DNA of 64,000 nucleotides from Clostridium sp. AF15-31 (GCF_003461625.1 NZ_QTXL01000002.1:285992-349991); one strand, 5' to 3'. Counted from the stretch's first letter, positions 39,601 through 47,800 are shown. Numbers and translations are program-made. The notes: generated by a model from the letters alone, not told the origin.

Positions 39601-40195
39601 TACCTTTAATATTTAATGAAGCGCCAAGACCACTGCCTGCGTCCTCTGTTTTTCCGGACAATCCGCCTTCTGAAGGTACACTGCCAAGTCCGCCACCAAG
39701 TCCGCTTCCTAAACCGCTGCCAAGTCCGCCACCGAGACCTTCTCCCAGTCCGCTTCCTAAACCGCCGCCAAGTCCGCCAAGGCCTTCATCGGCAATACCA
39801 CCAAGGTTAAGACTGATCTTCGGCATTTCCTGCTTGTCATTCTTATCCTCTGTCTTTACTTCTTTTGCTTCACCCTCTGCCTCTTTATTTGTATCTGGCT
39901 TATTAGTTTCTGCTTCGTTGTTCTCTGTCTCTTCAGGCTTATCCTCATGAACAATACCCAATGCTTCTTCTCTCTTACGTCGTTTCTTCTCCTCAATACG
40001 CGCAAGTTCTTCAGCAGACAAAGTCTTATATTGGCTCTTGCTTCCACTATCTGAAGACTTCTTTTTATTACTGCTCAGATTTTTCAGTGCCTGCTCTTCT
40101 TCCAGTCTCTTCTGCTTTGCAGCTTCAGCGGCTCTTTCTTTTTCAAGCTGTGCCTTTATCGCAGCAATCATAGCTTCTGTTTGATCTACAGCCAA
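36656..40195 (-). CDS. Giant charged coiled-coil protein with degenerate AAA+ C-terminal domain
   Basis: I place the start at a TTG eight bases after a perfect AAGGAGG; an upstream TTG/ATG would put that ribosome site inside the gene. The product has about 1179 residues. From the N-terminus: a charged helix, a Gly-Leu repeat segment (about residues 135-185, GLGGGLGSGLG type), an acidic stretch with DDDDDD, then about 600 residues of Lys/Glu/Ala coiled coil including tandem KAEEEAKK octapeptides. The last 230 residues resemble a CbxX/CfxQ-type AAA+ domain, but the Walker A position reads GLHGFGSAKIG without the key Lys-Thr, and Walker B reads CLIVESAG. There is no signal peptide or membrane segment. 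It ends a four-gene operon with a TPR protein, a rhomboid protease and a YbjQ/zinc-finger protein. Function unknown; a cytoplasmic scaffold is my inference. Confidence 0.8.
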   Translation of the reverse strand: MAVDQTEAMIAAIKAQLEKERAAEAAKQKRLEEEQALKNLSSNKKKSSDSGSKSQYKTLSAEELARIEEKKRRKREEALGIVHEDKPEETENNEAETNKPDTNKEAEGEAKEVKTEDKNDKQEMPKISLNLGGIADEGLGGLGGGLGSGLGEGLGGGLGSGLGSGLGGGLGSVPSEGGLSGKTEDAGSGLGASLNIKGKVDDSLSPSKVGEAEKQTLTDDSVRFDEDDMSSVAADDAEWTPGKNVEVKEVKTPKGNDKNGDLFSILPDRNKNASDVSSMYDIDDDDDDDFLGAGIENLSNIDETSEEEAARIKAEEEARKKAEEEAKKKAEEEAKKKAEEEAKRKAAEEENRKKVEEARKKAAVEKAKIEAETKKKQAIELAERKAQDAKNVVETAQKTIADSEKEEKELKLQLEECAKKKAAYDDKVKAEFDAKKKADEELLAKEDAELDSKVTSIKKEIEDTNKKAQNESDKVLKECNPETIKTKIINDAQAVADAAIKKLADAKKANIEKHEAEYAKACKDAETSSTKLEEDKKKAIEAAKEKKEKQNDKAKKLMDDAEQNKQRAGVIFTDSKKAEEEAASNLKNTTEMESESLKALAGLENKLAESETKLKTAMNNNDSAAKAIDTAKKALKDAEAKEAEALKKLEEARSAKAAAEARISKGEADKKKHQSEIDTLNEEKKTTNADIAETKKNVESFKAAKAEAQQALDAAKKSVVEAEDLLSKAENAEEEAEQILEKAKIEEEVEIQNAEKTAADGKDNLEKEKKARDDAHEKFLADEEEKYATGEAAELEKVQSAAMTAEKEAADSRKKAEEAAKKLLDAAKKKEEELKKKIADLKTEQAERIVARKAADEEAVKKAEEKKKHDLDSLLKEEISTKKQLEEVTSRAAAAAKVLEKAVKKEEEARKQAELLKAGKLDEAAKIDVSLEATDEAAVEAEQSEINQEMKKALPAEAKYLYKYLCVNPAGAQIVNVLQTMKVDPKRSKNLVILGLHGFGSAKIGEDFAECYYDLGFCTSPAKAKVKAKVINSGKLAGAVTKLKGGCLIVESAGLITPERFKEMVDLCSTEKNDVKVILTGEKVALSKMLADNMTQARSFNNRVYFDQIKEENMIVIAKEYIIEKGYKYEDGIDGNIKNVLMAMESGNIDRLLTAIDEAIERADARNAEAKKVMKTDIK

Positions 40196-40252
40196 TTTGT
40201 ACGCCTCCTTCCACATTATCAAATAAAAAATAATATTTATATTTTAATCTAA

Positions 40253-42760
40253 TTATTTGTCATTCCTCTTAAGCTTGTATTTCTTCTCCTGTTTTTTATC
40301 TAGGTGCTCAAGCTGTTCTTTTCTGTTATCTTCTTGTTCCGATATCACCTTCTCATCAGATGACAGATCCGCGTTTTCGACGTCTGTTTCATCTTCAATC
40401 AGGTTAACAAAGCTATCACTATGCATATTGAAGTAGTCTGTATTTGATGCATATTTGGTTCCAAGCTCTATACCAAGTCTTGCCAGTAATTCATCTGCCT
40501 GATTAATAAGCTGTTCTTCTTTTTCCAGATTATCTGACATTTTTCTGTCATATTCAGCCTTCATATCAACCGTTTCTTTCATCAACTCTACAACTGGAGG
40601 TTTGTCGCTGTTATAATCCGGAAACAGACTTGAACGAAATATCGGGAAGTCCCGTCTATGTGCCGTTTTTTCCGATTCAATCCCGTATTCTGGTTCTTGT
40701 TCCGTTTCAGATTCCGGATTGACCTCGGCCTCTAAATTCATTTCAACCACAGCTTCAGAATCAATTTCAACATCCATCTCAGCTTCCGTCTCACTCTCAG
40801 ATTCTTTCTCAGAATCAGCCTCAGCTTCGACTTCTAATTCTGATCCAGGCTCGGAATCAGCCCTAACCTCCACTTCCGGCTCGATTTCTACTTCCGCTTC
40901 AGCTTCATTCTCTGTTTCAACTTCCACTTTTGTGTCAGATCCGGTTGCTGCTTCGATCTCCACAATATCATCATCCTCATATGCCTGTTCAAATGAATCA
41001 TCTTCCCAGGTATCTGCGTCAAATGTATATTCATCAAGCGACTGAATCGCTATATCTATATCAAACGGATCATCAGAAGTTGTTTTCTCCATTGTATCCG
41101 CTGATTCTAACTCCAGTTCCTGATTTTCCTCCAGCATCTCTGCCTTTTCAGCATCTTCTGCAGGCTCAGCGGTTTCTGCTGTTTCTTCAAGCTCAGATTC
41201 CTCAGCTTCTTCTACTTCCTCTATAACAACAGAATCATCATCTTCCCCGGCTGACCCTGGCATCCCAGCACTATCGGCATCTTCTTCATTCGATTCTGAT
41301 GTCTCAGGTTCTTTAGCATCTTTTGTCTCCGCCTCAGTAATCTCATGATCTTCAACAGATTCCGTATATTCTGATTTCTTCTCAATCTGTTGCTCATCGG
41401 TTTCAGATTTTTCAGGTTCTTCCGATTCAACATTCTCAGGTTTCTCAACATCTGAAACGTCAGTTATATCTTCGGATATAATCTCTTCCGGAGCTTCTTC
41501 GAGAATCTCTTCTGTATGTTCATTCGATGGTTCCGGCATGATTGCATCATCCACATCTACCATCAATACAGAATCATATTCTTCGTTATCAAAATCGAAA
41601 TCGTCAACGCCATCTTCAAATGAATCCTCTGATAATTCATCCAGACTTCTCGGCTTCTTCTCATCCCCTGTAGGATCAGCAACCGGTTCTGCTTCAGCTT
41701 CCATGCCATTCTCAGCGACAGTTTCATCAGATTCCGAATTTACAATCTCGCCAAGAAGCTGATCACGGTCTACTTCTGAGTTCTCCTGCTCCGCAAATGC
41801 TTCCTCAATTGCCTCTTCTTCTTTCTTTGACATCCGGTTCTTAAGGAACCACTTTTTCTTTCCGGTATTCACTTCCTGATCAGAATTCTCCGGAGTATCC
41901 AATACTTCCTGATCTGTCTGTTCTTTCTGCTGTTCTGCTTTTTTTTCCTGTTTCTGTAACTTCTTGGATTCTTTCTTTTCTTTCGACTTCAGAAGCATCT
42001 GTTTAAACTTCATAGAATTCGTAACTGGTTCCCGATCCTCAACCATCAATGTGATCTTTGGATCTTTCGGATGGATTCTCAAATCATCTGCTTCTAATAC
42101 TTTCTCTTCCATCAGACGGACATCCTGCTGCGCGATATCGTCATCCATTGCTTCCGTTTCAGGATAACAATAGATGGCTTTATCAACATCATATAATTTC
42201 TCTCTTAACTGATTCACCTTGTCAATATAAGATGAACCTTTATAAGTTGCACAGAACATCTCGGCTTCCGACTGGAATTTTTCTTCATTTCCCATTGCTT
42301 TATACAATAAAAGCATCTCAAAATCCCAGATATCACTTGTTTCTTTTTCATTTGCCGATATCAGAATACCATACAATTCCTTGTATGGTTTTCTTTCTGC
42401 TTTCGCAAGCATATATTCGATCCTATATGTACCCGCATCTTTTTCATTCTGATTAAATTTATATATTTCATAATAGGTATTTGCCAGTGAATAAAAGCCC
42501 ATGGATAAATATACCCGGATCAGAGAATATATGATCTTATTCCCTACAGGTGCCATGGAATGTGCTTTTACAAGAGCAGCACGGGCTTCCTGATACCGCC
42601 CGTTTTCATAATAAACTTCACCACAGATCTTAATAAACTGTGGCGAAAGGGACTTGGTCAAATCCTGATGTTCAAGTATATCCAAAGCAAGACTATAGTC
42701 TCTGCTTTCAGCCAGTTCTTTAATTTTATTCACACTTGACATACTTATTCCAGTACCCAT
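40253..42760 (-). CDS. TPR protein with long acidic low-complexity region
   Basis: About 835 residues, starting at an ATG nine bases after AGGAG (a TTG one codon earlier is possible). Residues 1-200 are helical repeats of TPR type (YYENGRYQEARAALVKAHSMAP). Residues about 240-330 are Lys-rich, then about 390 residues are extremely rich in Glu, Asp, Ser and Val, with quasi-repeats such as SETEAEMDVE. The last 130 residues form a more ordered, partly coiled-coil segment (EKEEQLINQADELLARLGIELG). No signal peptide or membrane segment is visible, so it should be cytoplasmic. It lies between the rhomboid and giant coiled-coil genes; the acidic region could bind the basic parts of the coiled-coil protein. 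I recognise no described family beyond TPR. Confidence 0.75.
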   Translation of the reverse strand: MGTGISMSSVNKIKELAESRDYSLALDILEHQDLTKSLSPQFIKICGEVYYENGRYQEARAALVKAHSMAPVGNKIIYSLIRVYLSMGFYSLANTYYEIYKFNQNEKDAGTYRIEYMLAKAERKPYKELYGILISANEKETSDIWDFEMLLLYKAMGNEEKFQSEAEMFCATYKGSSYIDKVNQLREKLYDVDKAIYCYPETEAMDDDIAQQDVRLMEEKVLEADDLRIHPKDPKITLMVEDREPVTNSMKFKQMLLKSKEKKESKKLQKQEKKAEQQKEQTDQEVLDTPENSDQEVNTGKKKWFLKNRMSKKEEEAIEEAFAEQENSEVDRDQLLGEIVNSESDETVAENGMEAEAEPVADPTGDEKKPRSLDELSEDSFEDGVDDFDFDNEEYDSVLMVDVDDAIMPEPSNEHTEEILEEAPEEIISEDITDVSDVEKPENVESEEPEKSETDEQQIEKKSEYTESVEDHEITEAETKDAKEPETSESNEEDADSAGMPGSAGEDDDSVVIEEVEEAEESELEETAETAEPAEDAEKAEMLEENQELELESADTMEKTTSDDPFDIDIAIQSLDEYTFDADTWEDDSFEQAYEDDDIVEIEAATGSDTKVEVETENEAEAEVEIEPEVEVRADSEPGSELEVEAEADSEKESESETEAEMDVEIDSEAVVEMNLEAEVNPESETEQEPEYGIESEKTAHRRDFPIFRSSLFPDYNSDKPPVVELMKETVDMKAEYDRKMSDNLEKEEQLINQADELLARLGIELGTKYASNTDYFNMHSDSFVNLIEDETDVENADLSSDEKVISEQEDNRKEQLEHLDKKQEKKYKLKRNDK

Positions 42761-42800
42761 CAAACCATACTCCTAACAATTTTTTCATCTCTTAATTTTA

Positions 42801-43823
42801 TCACATAGGTTTATCTTTTACAACAGCCTTATGGATCAGGATCGTAATTATACCAACTAAAAGTCCAGCAATAAGACCGCCTACATGCGCTGCATTATCA
42901 ATTTCATCTGAAACATATCCATTTAATACTGTGAGCACGGATAAAAACAAAAGATCTTTTAACGAAATTCCTGAAATATGTCCTTTATTAAAAAATGCAA
43001 ATACGATCAGCACTCCCATTAATCCACAGATTGCCCCGGATGCGCCACCTGCATATGTATAATAATTTCCCAAATAACAGCTGATCAACGAACAAATTGA
43101 AGCGGTGATCCCGCAAAACAAATATGAAATCAGAAAGCCAATCCGTCCCATCAGATTCTCAACTCTCGCTCCCAGCGCAACCAGAACAACCATGTTGCTG
43201 AATAGATGAATCAGAGAAAAATGATAAAATATGGATGTTATGATTCGATAATATTGCTTTTCTACGATTACGTCATACAAATTATCCGCAAGCAATTCCT
43301 CCAGCCAAGAATTTCCCGCTGCATCTCTTGTATATACAGATATCACAAAAATAATAATATTGATTAATATCAATATCGGTGTTATTACACCAAACGTTTT
43401 ACGGATCCTTGAAAGATTCCTGTCCTTTTCCTGCAGGATCTGTTTGTCAAGCACCGGCTGCAAGCCATCAAAATCCATTGGCTGATTTTCAAACACATAC
43501 AGTTTGCCATAGTCTTCACTGAACAGCCAGACATTGCTCATCTTTGAAACAATCTCATTTACAGAATCATCAAACAATCCATTCGGTGTCAGTAATATAT
43601 TAAGCAGTTCGATCCTTTTATCACTGCCTGCAGACAAGTCATGTATGATCTGTCTGTTAAACTTTTGTAAGCTTTCTGCCCTCAGATCTCTGCTGCTTCC
43701 AAGCACAACAACATATATGGCATCTGTTCCCAGTCTGCCATATACGTTATTGCTTTCAGGATTCAGTTTTTTATATCCCATTTCTTCCAGATGCTCAATT
43801 ATCTGTAGAACATATTGCTGCAT
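42801..43823 (-). CDS. Rhomboid family intramembrane serine protease
   Basis: The 340-residue protein has a soluble N-terminal domain of about 140 residues, then six or seven membrane segments. The catalytic serine is in GGASGAICGLMG and the histidine in NAAHVGGLIAG; the rhomboid loop H-F-S-L-I-H-L-F-S-N is present near residue 215. Layout resembles GluP/YqgP of Bacillus, which has a cytosolic N-terminal domain and helps in membrane protein quality control. Only two bases separate it from the YbjQ/zinc-finger gene, so the two are translated in tandem. The substrate is unknown; its operon partners lack membrane segments. Confidence 0.9.
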   Translation of the reverse strand: MQQYVLQIIEHLEEMGYKKLNPESNNVYGRLGTDAIYVVVLGSSRDLRAESLQKFNRQIIHDLSAGSDKRIELLNILLTPNGLFDDSVNEIVSKMSNVWLFSEDYGKLYVFENQPMDFDGLQPVLDKQILQEKDRNLSRIRKTFGVITPILILINIIIFVISVYTRDAAGNSWLEELLADNLYDVIVEKQYYRIITSIFYHFSLIHLFSNMVVLVALGARVENLMGRIGFLISYLFCGITASICSLISCYLGNYYTYAGGASGAICGLMGVLIVFAFFNKGHISGISLKDLLFLSVLTVLNGYVSDEIDNAAHVGGLIAGLLVGIITILIHKAVVKDKPM

Positions 43824-43825
43824 TT

Positions 43826-44935
43826 TTATAATCCAAGGAACAGATTCTCTACCTTTTCAATAACCGTATCCTTCATATTGCCACGGGTCTTCTCATACTG
43901 AAGACCGGACTCCATGATTTCCAACAACTGCATACGAAGGCCGGAATCAATGTCCTTAATGTGCTTCATAAGGACATCCTTGATCTCCATAACATATTCT
44001 TTCTGACGCATTTCCTCGATCATAGGCTCATAATTAAAGGAAACCGTGTTCTTCATCTCATCCTGTTTTCTGGAGCAGATCACACATTCTTCTGCTCCGC
44101 CCTCATTTACATGACCACAGTTACAGGTCCATACCAGTCCATCTGACTTATAGTTACATACCGCATCCAGACCTTTTTTCATCTTAAGGGCTTTGAACTT
44201 TAATGGACTGAGATCTACATCGATCGGATCATCTCCGCAGGAATATACTCCACGGGAAGTTACATACTTCTGGATATATACCTTTGAGCTTGAAATGATC
44301 TTTATGTACTTATCCGGAAGCTTACATTCAACATAATCAGACTTCAGAAGCGACTGGCCTGTTTTATCAAATACGAAATCAACTCCGGTCAATGTGATCT
44401 CATCACCATAAATATTTGTAAATTTAATATCTGCCTTGATTGCTTTGATATCTTCCATATTGTAATTATTAAACCATGCTGATATTCTGGTTCCTTTTCC
44501 TTCTGAAGCAAGAACGATCTTTACAGCTCTTGGAACAAGCTTGTCATAATAGTTATTAACATATAACTCTTTTCTGACAAATACGCTCTTCTCAAACTCG
44601 GACTGATATTCTTTCTTGATAGAAACCAATGTACCCGCAGCAACAACAGATGTAATATTAGATGAGTAATCTACTACATTTGTATGGAAACCTACAACTG
44701 CATTGTACTTGGTCTTGCCAGCCATCTCCTTGAATGACTTGATTGCTTCATTCATTGCTCCATCCAGCTTCTCCTGATATATGCTGCTTCGATCTGTAGC
44801 AATATCTGCAATTGATGAACCAATCTCCTTCAGAAAGTTTGAACTTAAAATTGTCTGCACAAATCTATATGGACCATATTCTGAGATCTCATATCCTTCA
44901 AAACTTGTGCCAGATGTAATCATAATATCTTCCAT
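43826..44935 (-). CDS. YbjQ-domain protein with RanBP2-like zinc finger
   Basis: This 369-residue protein starts at the ATG preceded by GGAGGTG. Residues 4-105 match the YbjQ/UPF0145 fold: ITSGTSFEGYEISEYGP, DIATDRSSIYQEKL and YNAVVGFHTNVVDY, which form pentameric rings in solved homologues of unknown role. A middle beta-rich region of about 150 residues follows. Near residues 262-285 is a four-cysteine finger W-x-C-x-C-G-x-x-N-x6-C-x2-C, a RanBP2/zinc-ribbon type, and the C-terminus is helical. It is the first gene of the rhomboid/coiled-coil operon. The combination of YbjQ with a zinc finger is not one I know a function for. Confidence 0.75.
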   Translation of the reverse strand: MEDIMITSGTSFEGYEISEYGPYRFVQTILSSNFLKEIGSSIADIATDRSSIYQEKLDGAMNEAIKSFKEMAGKTKYNAVVGFHTNVVDYSSNITSVVAAGTLVSIKKEYQSEFEKSVFVRKELYVNNYYDKLVPRAVKIVLASEGKGTRISAWFNNYNMEDIKAIKADIKFTNIYGDEITLTGVDFVFDKTGQSLLKSDYVECKLPDKYIKIISSSKVYIQKYVTSRGVYSCGDDPIDVDLSPLKFKALKMKKGLDAVCNYKSDGLVWTCNCGHVNEGGAEECVICSRKQDEMKNTVSFNYEPMIEEMRQKEYVMEIKDVLMKHIKDIDSGLRMQLLEIMESGLQYEKTRGNMKDTVIEKVENLFLGL

Positions 44936-44964
44936 GTGTAACGCACCTCCAAAAATATATGGAA

Positions 44965-44993
44965 ATTGTACCACAAGTTTTTAGAATAGACAA
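44965..44993 (-). promoter_or_regulatory. Predicted promoter of the YbjQ-rhomboid-TPR-coiled-coil operon
   Basis: TTGTCT (44988-44993) and TACAAT (44965-44970) are exactly 17 bases apart on the minus strand, 30 bases before the first ATG. With the terminator at 36555 this bounds a single unit of four genes. Confidence 0.65.
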
Positions 44994-45066
44994 ATACTTT
45001 TTGTGAATTTTATCTTAAAATACCATCTTTTTTTAGTAATTTTATTCAAATAACTACAAATATCCG

Positions 45067-45897
45067 TTAAATCGCGATTGGAATATTTTTCACCTGAGGT
45101 CCGGTCTTATAATCTTCGATCGTAAAATCATCTACTGTGAACTCATAAAAATCCTTTACATCCGGATTCATTTTAAATTTCGGTGCAGGATAGGTTTCTC
45201 TCTCGATCAGTTCCTTCACGATCGGAATATGGCGGTCATAAATATGTGCGTCTGCGATCACATGAACCAGTTCACCCGGTTTGAAGCCTGTCACCTGCGC
45301 GATCATATGAACCAGCACTGCATACTGGACCACATTCCAGTTATTTGCTGCAAGTACATCCTGTGAACGCTGATTCAATATAGCATTCAGGCGGTCTCCG
45401 GTCACATTAAAGGTCATACTGTATGCACATGGATACAGATTCATTTCGTGAAGATCCTGATGCACATACATATTGGTTATCATACGTCTGCTATATGGAT
45501 TATGTTTCAGGTCATAAATCAGACGATCCACCTGATCCATCATACCCTCTTTATACTGATGTTTTACTCCCATCTGATAACCATATGCTTTTCCAATCGA
45601 GCCATCTTCATCTGCCCAGCTATCCCAGATATGGCTCTTCAGATCATGGATATTATTTGATTTTTTCTGCCAGATCCAGAGCAGTTCATCAATAGCAGAT
45701 TTCACATATGTCTTGCGAAGTGTGATCGCCGGAAATTCTTTTGAAAGATCATACCGGTTCACAACACCAAACTGTTTGATCGTATAGGCACTGGTTCCAT
45801 CCTCCCATTTGGGACGAACCTTTTCCCCTTTTGTACTGTATCCGTTCTCTATGATCGAACGGCACATTGAAATAAATATATCATCTGCACGGCTCAT
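45067..45897 (-). CDS. thyA: Thymidylate synthase
   Basis: The 276-residue enzyme methylates dUMP to dTMP with methylene-tetrahydrofolate. The catalytic cysteine is in NLYPCAYSMTFNV, followed by RSQDVLAANNWNVVQYA and the HVIADAHIYDRH dUMP-binding segment. The ATG at 45897 has GGAGG upstream; the frame's earlier opening of 51 bases is not family sequence. No dihydrofolate reductase gene is adjacent. It is divergent from the XRE regulator pair. Confidence 0.96.
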   Translation of the reverse strand: MSRADDIFISMCRSIIENGYSTKGEKVRPKWEDGTSAYTIKQFGVVNRYDLSKEFPAITLRKTYVKSAIDELLWIWQKKSNNIHDLKSHIWDSWADEDGSIGKAYGYQMGVKHQYKEGMMDQVDRLIYDLKHNPYSRRMITNMYVHQDLHEMNLYPCAYSMTFNVTGDRLNAILNQRSQDVLAANNWNVVQYAVLVHMIAQVTGFKPGELVHVIADAHIYDRHIPIVKELIERETYPAPKFKMNPDVKDFYEFTVDDFTIEDYKTGPQVKNIPIAI

Positions 45898-45981
45898 TTT
45901 TATACCTCCATTTTTATCTTCTGAACTTTTGTAATTGTACCGTATCAATATTAAAAACGCAACTTTTTATCCCGAAACATG

Positions 45982-46049
45982 CAAGTTATTACATCAAACC
46001 ATACAAGTTATTACATCAACGCTCCTGCAGCTACCTTTTCTGTTATGAT
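45982..46049 (+). promoter_or_regulatory. Direct-repeat operator and extended -10 promoter of the XRE gene pair
   Basis: The 16-base sequence CAAGTTATTACATCAA occurs exactly twice (45982-45997 and 46004-46019), with a 22-base period, two turns of the helix. An extended -10 box TGTTATGAT follows at 46041-46049 with no good -35 box, so the repeats lie where a regulator would contact polymerase. Confidence 0.65.
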
Positions 46050-46077
46050 TGAAAAAAACAAATGAAAGGAATCCAAT

Positions 46078-46494
46078 ATGAAAAAAGAAAACAATCCACT
46101 TCCTGACTTATTAAAGTATTTCCGCAAGAAGAAACATCTGACTCAGGAACAGGTCGCAAAACAGTTGTCTGTATCCCGTGCCAGCTATGCCAGTTACGAA
46201 ACCGGAAGGATCATCCCCGGCATGCAGCATATCATGGAATTGTCCCGGATATTAGAGCACGACTTTCTGTTTGCCTATACTCTGGCTGTCCAGAATGCTC
46301 CGGCCGGTGCAATGCCGGAAGCAGTTTATGAAGAAAATCCATACTTTGCCGTTCCGGCTCTGCCCACAGATGCACAGAGCAATGAACGATCTGCAAAAAT
46401 CGCCTGTCTGCCATCCATCGATCAAAAGCTGATTGACACTTATATAGATCTGCGTATTTCAGACAGTAAAACTACAAATGAAAGGAACTTCTAA
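46078..46494 (+). CDS. XRE family transcriptional regulator (first of pair)
   Basis: The 138-residue protein has an N-terminal Cro/C1-type helix-turn-helix (about residues 10-65; LTQEQVAKQLSVSRASYASYETGR). The remaining 70 residues are an uncharacterised tail with a Pro/Ala-rich stretch. AAAGGA is seven to eight bases before the ATG. The second XRE gene starts one base after its stop. They probably regulate themselves through the upstream direct repeat; no toxin or phage gene is next to them. Confidence 0.8.
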   Translation: MKKENNPLPDLLKYFRKKKHLTQEQVAKQLSVSRASYASYETGRIIPGMQHIMELSRILEHDFLFAYTLAVQNAPAGAMPEAVYEENPYFAVPALPTDAQSNERSAKIACLPSIDQKLIDTYIDLRISDSKTTNERNF

Positions 46495-46495
46495 T

Positions 46496-46888
46496 ATGAC
46501 AACGAAAACAAATATAGGAAGTGCTCTAACCGCACTCAGAACCGGAAACCATCTTACCATTCAGGAAGCAGCAAAGCATCTGAAACTCACACCCTCCTCC
46601 TATTCCAATTATGAACATGGCCGCAGTTATCCGGATATCCGGCTGATCTTCCGCACAGCCGTATACTATCATATCAATATTGAATTTCTGATCTTTCTCG
46701 TCTGCATTGATCTTGCTTCTTTCGAAAATCTAAAAAACGAAGAATTGTTCCGTCTGTTTACCTACGGGCACACCTTTTCCTGGGACTTTTTTGAATTGTT
46801 TGAACGATATAACTCCCTTTCCGATGTCTACAAACATGCTGCTTCTACTTTTTTAGAAGCAGCATCTATCTGCAATCAGCAGATATAG
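46496..46888 (+). CDS. XRE family transcriptional regulator (second of pair)
   Basis: The 130-residue protein has an N-terminal helix-turn-helix (HLTIQEAAKHLKLTPSSYSNYEHGR, split here only as a description of residues about 19-45) and a hydrophobic C-terminal half rich in Phe and Leu that may mediate dimer contact. It starts at an ATG one base after the stop of the first regulator, with AAAGGA inside the end of that gene. Expression must be coupled to it. Targets are unknown. Confidence 0.75.
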   Translation: MTTKTNIGSALTALRTGNHLTIQEAAKHLKLTPSSYSNYEHGRSYPDIRLIFRTAVYYHINIEFLIFLVCIDLASFENLKNEELFRLFTYGHTFSWDFFELFERYNSLSDVYKHAASTFLEAASICNQQI

Positions 46889-46899
46889 AAACAACAAAA

Positions 46900-46944
46900 A
46901 TGCAGCAATCAGTTTCCCTGGCTATGCCTGCCTGACTGCTGCAT
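46900..46944 (-). terminator. Rho-independent terminator overlapping the end of the radical SAM gene
   Basis: A 13-position stem (ATGCAGCA and CAG pairs with an AT/AC mismatch) ends in TTTTTGTTG on the minus strand. Its right arm includes the last codons of the radical SAM gene. Confidence 0.7.
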
Positions 46945-47800
46945 TTATCGTATTCATTACTTTTTTCTTATCTGCGCTCCAAAGCGGTGCGATCAATAGT
47001 TTCTTTGGCCCATCTCCGGTCAGACGGTGGATTACCATATCCGGCGGCAGTACCTTCAGACACGAAACAACACATTCTGTATAATCTTCCAGCGATAAAA
47101 CAGAACATTCTCCATTCTGATACAATTCAGCAAGGTTGGTTCCTTTAAGGACATGAAGCAATTGCAGCTTTATGCCCTGTGCACCGCTCTTTCCTATATA
47201 CTCTGCTGTTTCGATCATATCTCTCTGCGTCTCTCCCGGAAGTCCCAGTATCATATGTACGATCACATGTACACCAAGATCCCTGAGTTTTTTTACCGCC
47301 TCGTCATATACCGAAATGGGATATCCGCGATTGATAAACTTTGCCGTTTCCTCATGTATCGTCTGAAGTCCGAGTTCTACCCACACCGGCTTGATCCTCT
47401 GTATATCACGCAGCATATCGATCACCTGATTTCCCAGGCAATCCGGTCTGGTTGCAATTGAAATAACCGCAATGTCTGACCGCATCGCTGCCTTTCTATA
47501 AATATCCCGCAAACGGTCGATATCACCATATGTATTCGTAAATGACTGAAAATATGCAATATAATGTTTACCTTTGAACTTCGAAGCAACCAGCTGTTTT
47601 GCCTGTTCAATCTGTCGATCTATGTCCATATCCGCTTTTGGACTGAAATCACCCGATCCTAGACTACTGCAAAAAATACAACCGCCAATTCCTGCCGTTC
47701 CATCCCGGTTCGGGCAGGTGGTTCCGGCATTTAATGACAGCTTGTATAATTTCTCCCCGAAGGTATCCTTTATATATTGATTCGCTGTATATATATTCAT
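46922..47800 (-). CDS. TIGR01212 family radical SAM protein (YhcC-like)
   Basis: The 292-residue protein has the cluster motif TTCPNRDGTAGIGGC and IFC with the unusual C-x8-C-x2-C spacing, and ATRPDCL and LGLQTIHEETAKFINRGY segments of the radical SAM barrel. It belongs to the YhcC/TIGR01212 group, whose substrate is not established; tRNA or other modification has been suggested for relatives. AAGGA lies about nine bases before the ATG. It is probably monocistronic. Confidence 0.88.
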   Translation of the reverse strand: MNIYTANQYIKDTFGEKLYKLSLNAGTTCPNRDGTAGIGGCIFCSSLGSGDFSPKADMDIDRQIEQAKQLVASKFKGKHYIAYFQSFTNTYGDIDRLRDIYRKAAMRSDIAVISIATRPDCLGNQVIDMLRDIQRIKPVWVELGLQTIHEETAKFINRGYPISVYDEAVKKLRDLGVHVIVHMILGLPGETQRDMIETAEYIGKSGAQGIKLQLLHVLKGTNLAELYQNGECSVLSLEDYTECVVSCLKVLPPDMVIHRLTGDGPKKLLIAPLWSADKKKVMNTINAAVRQA

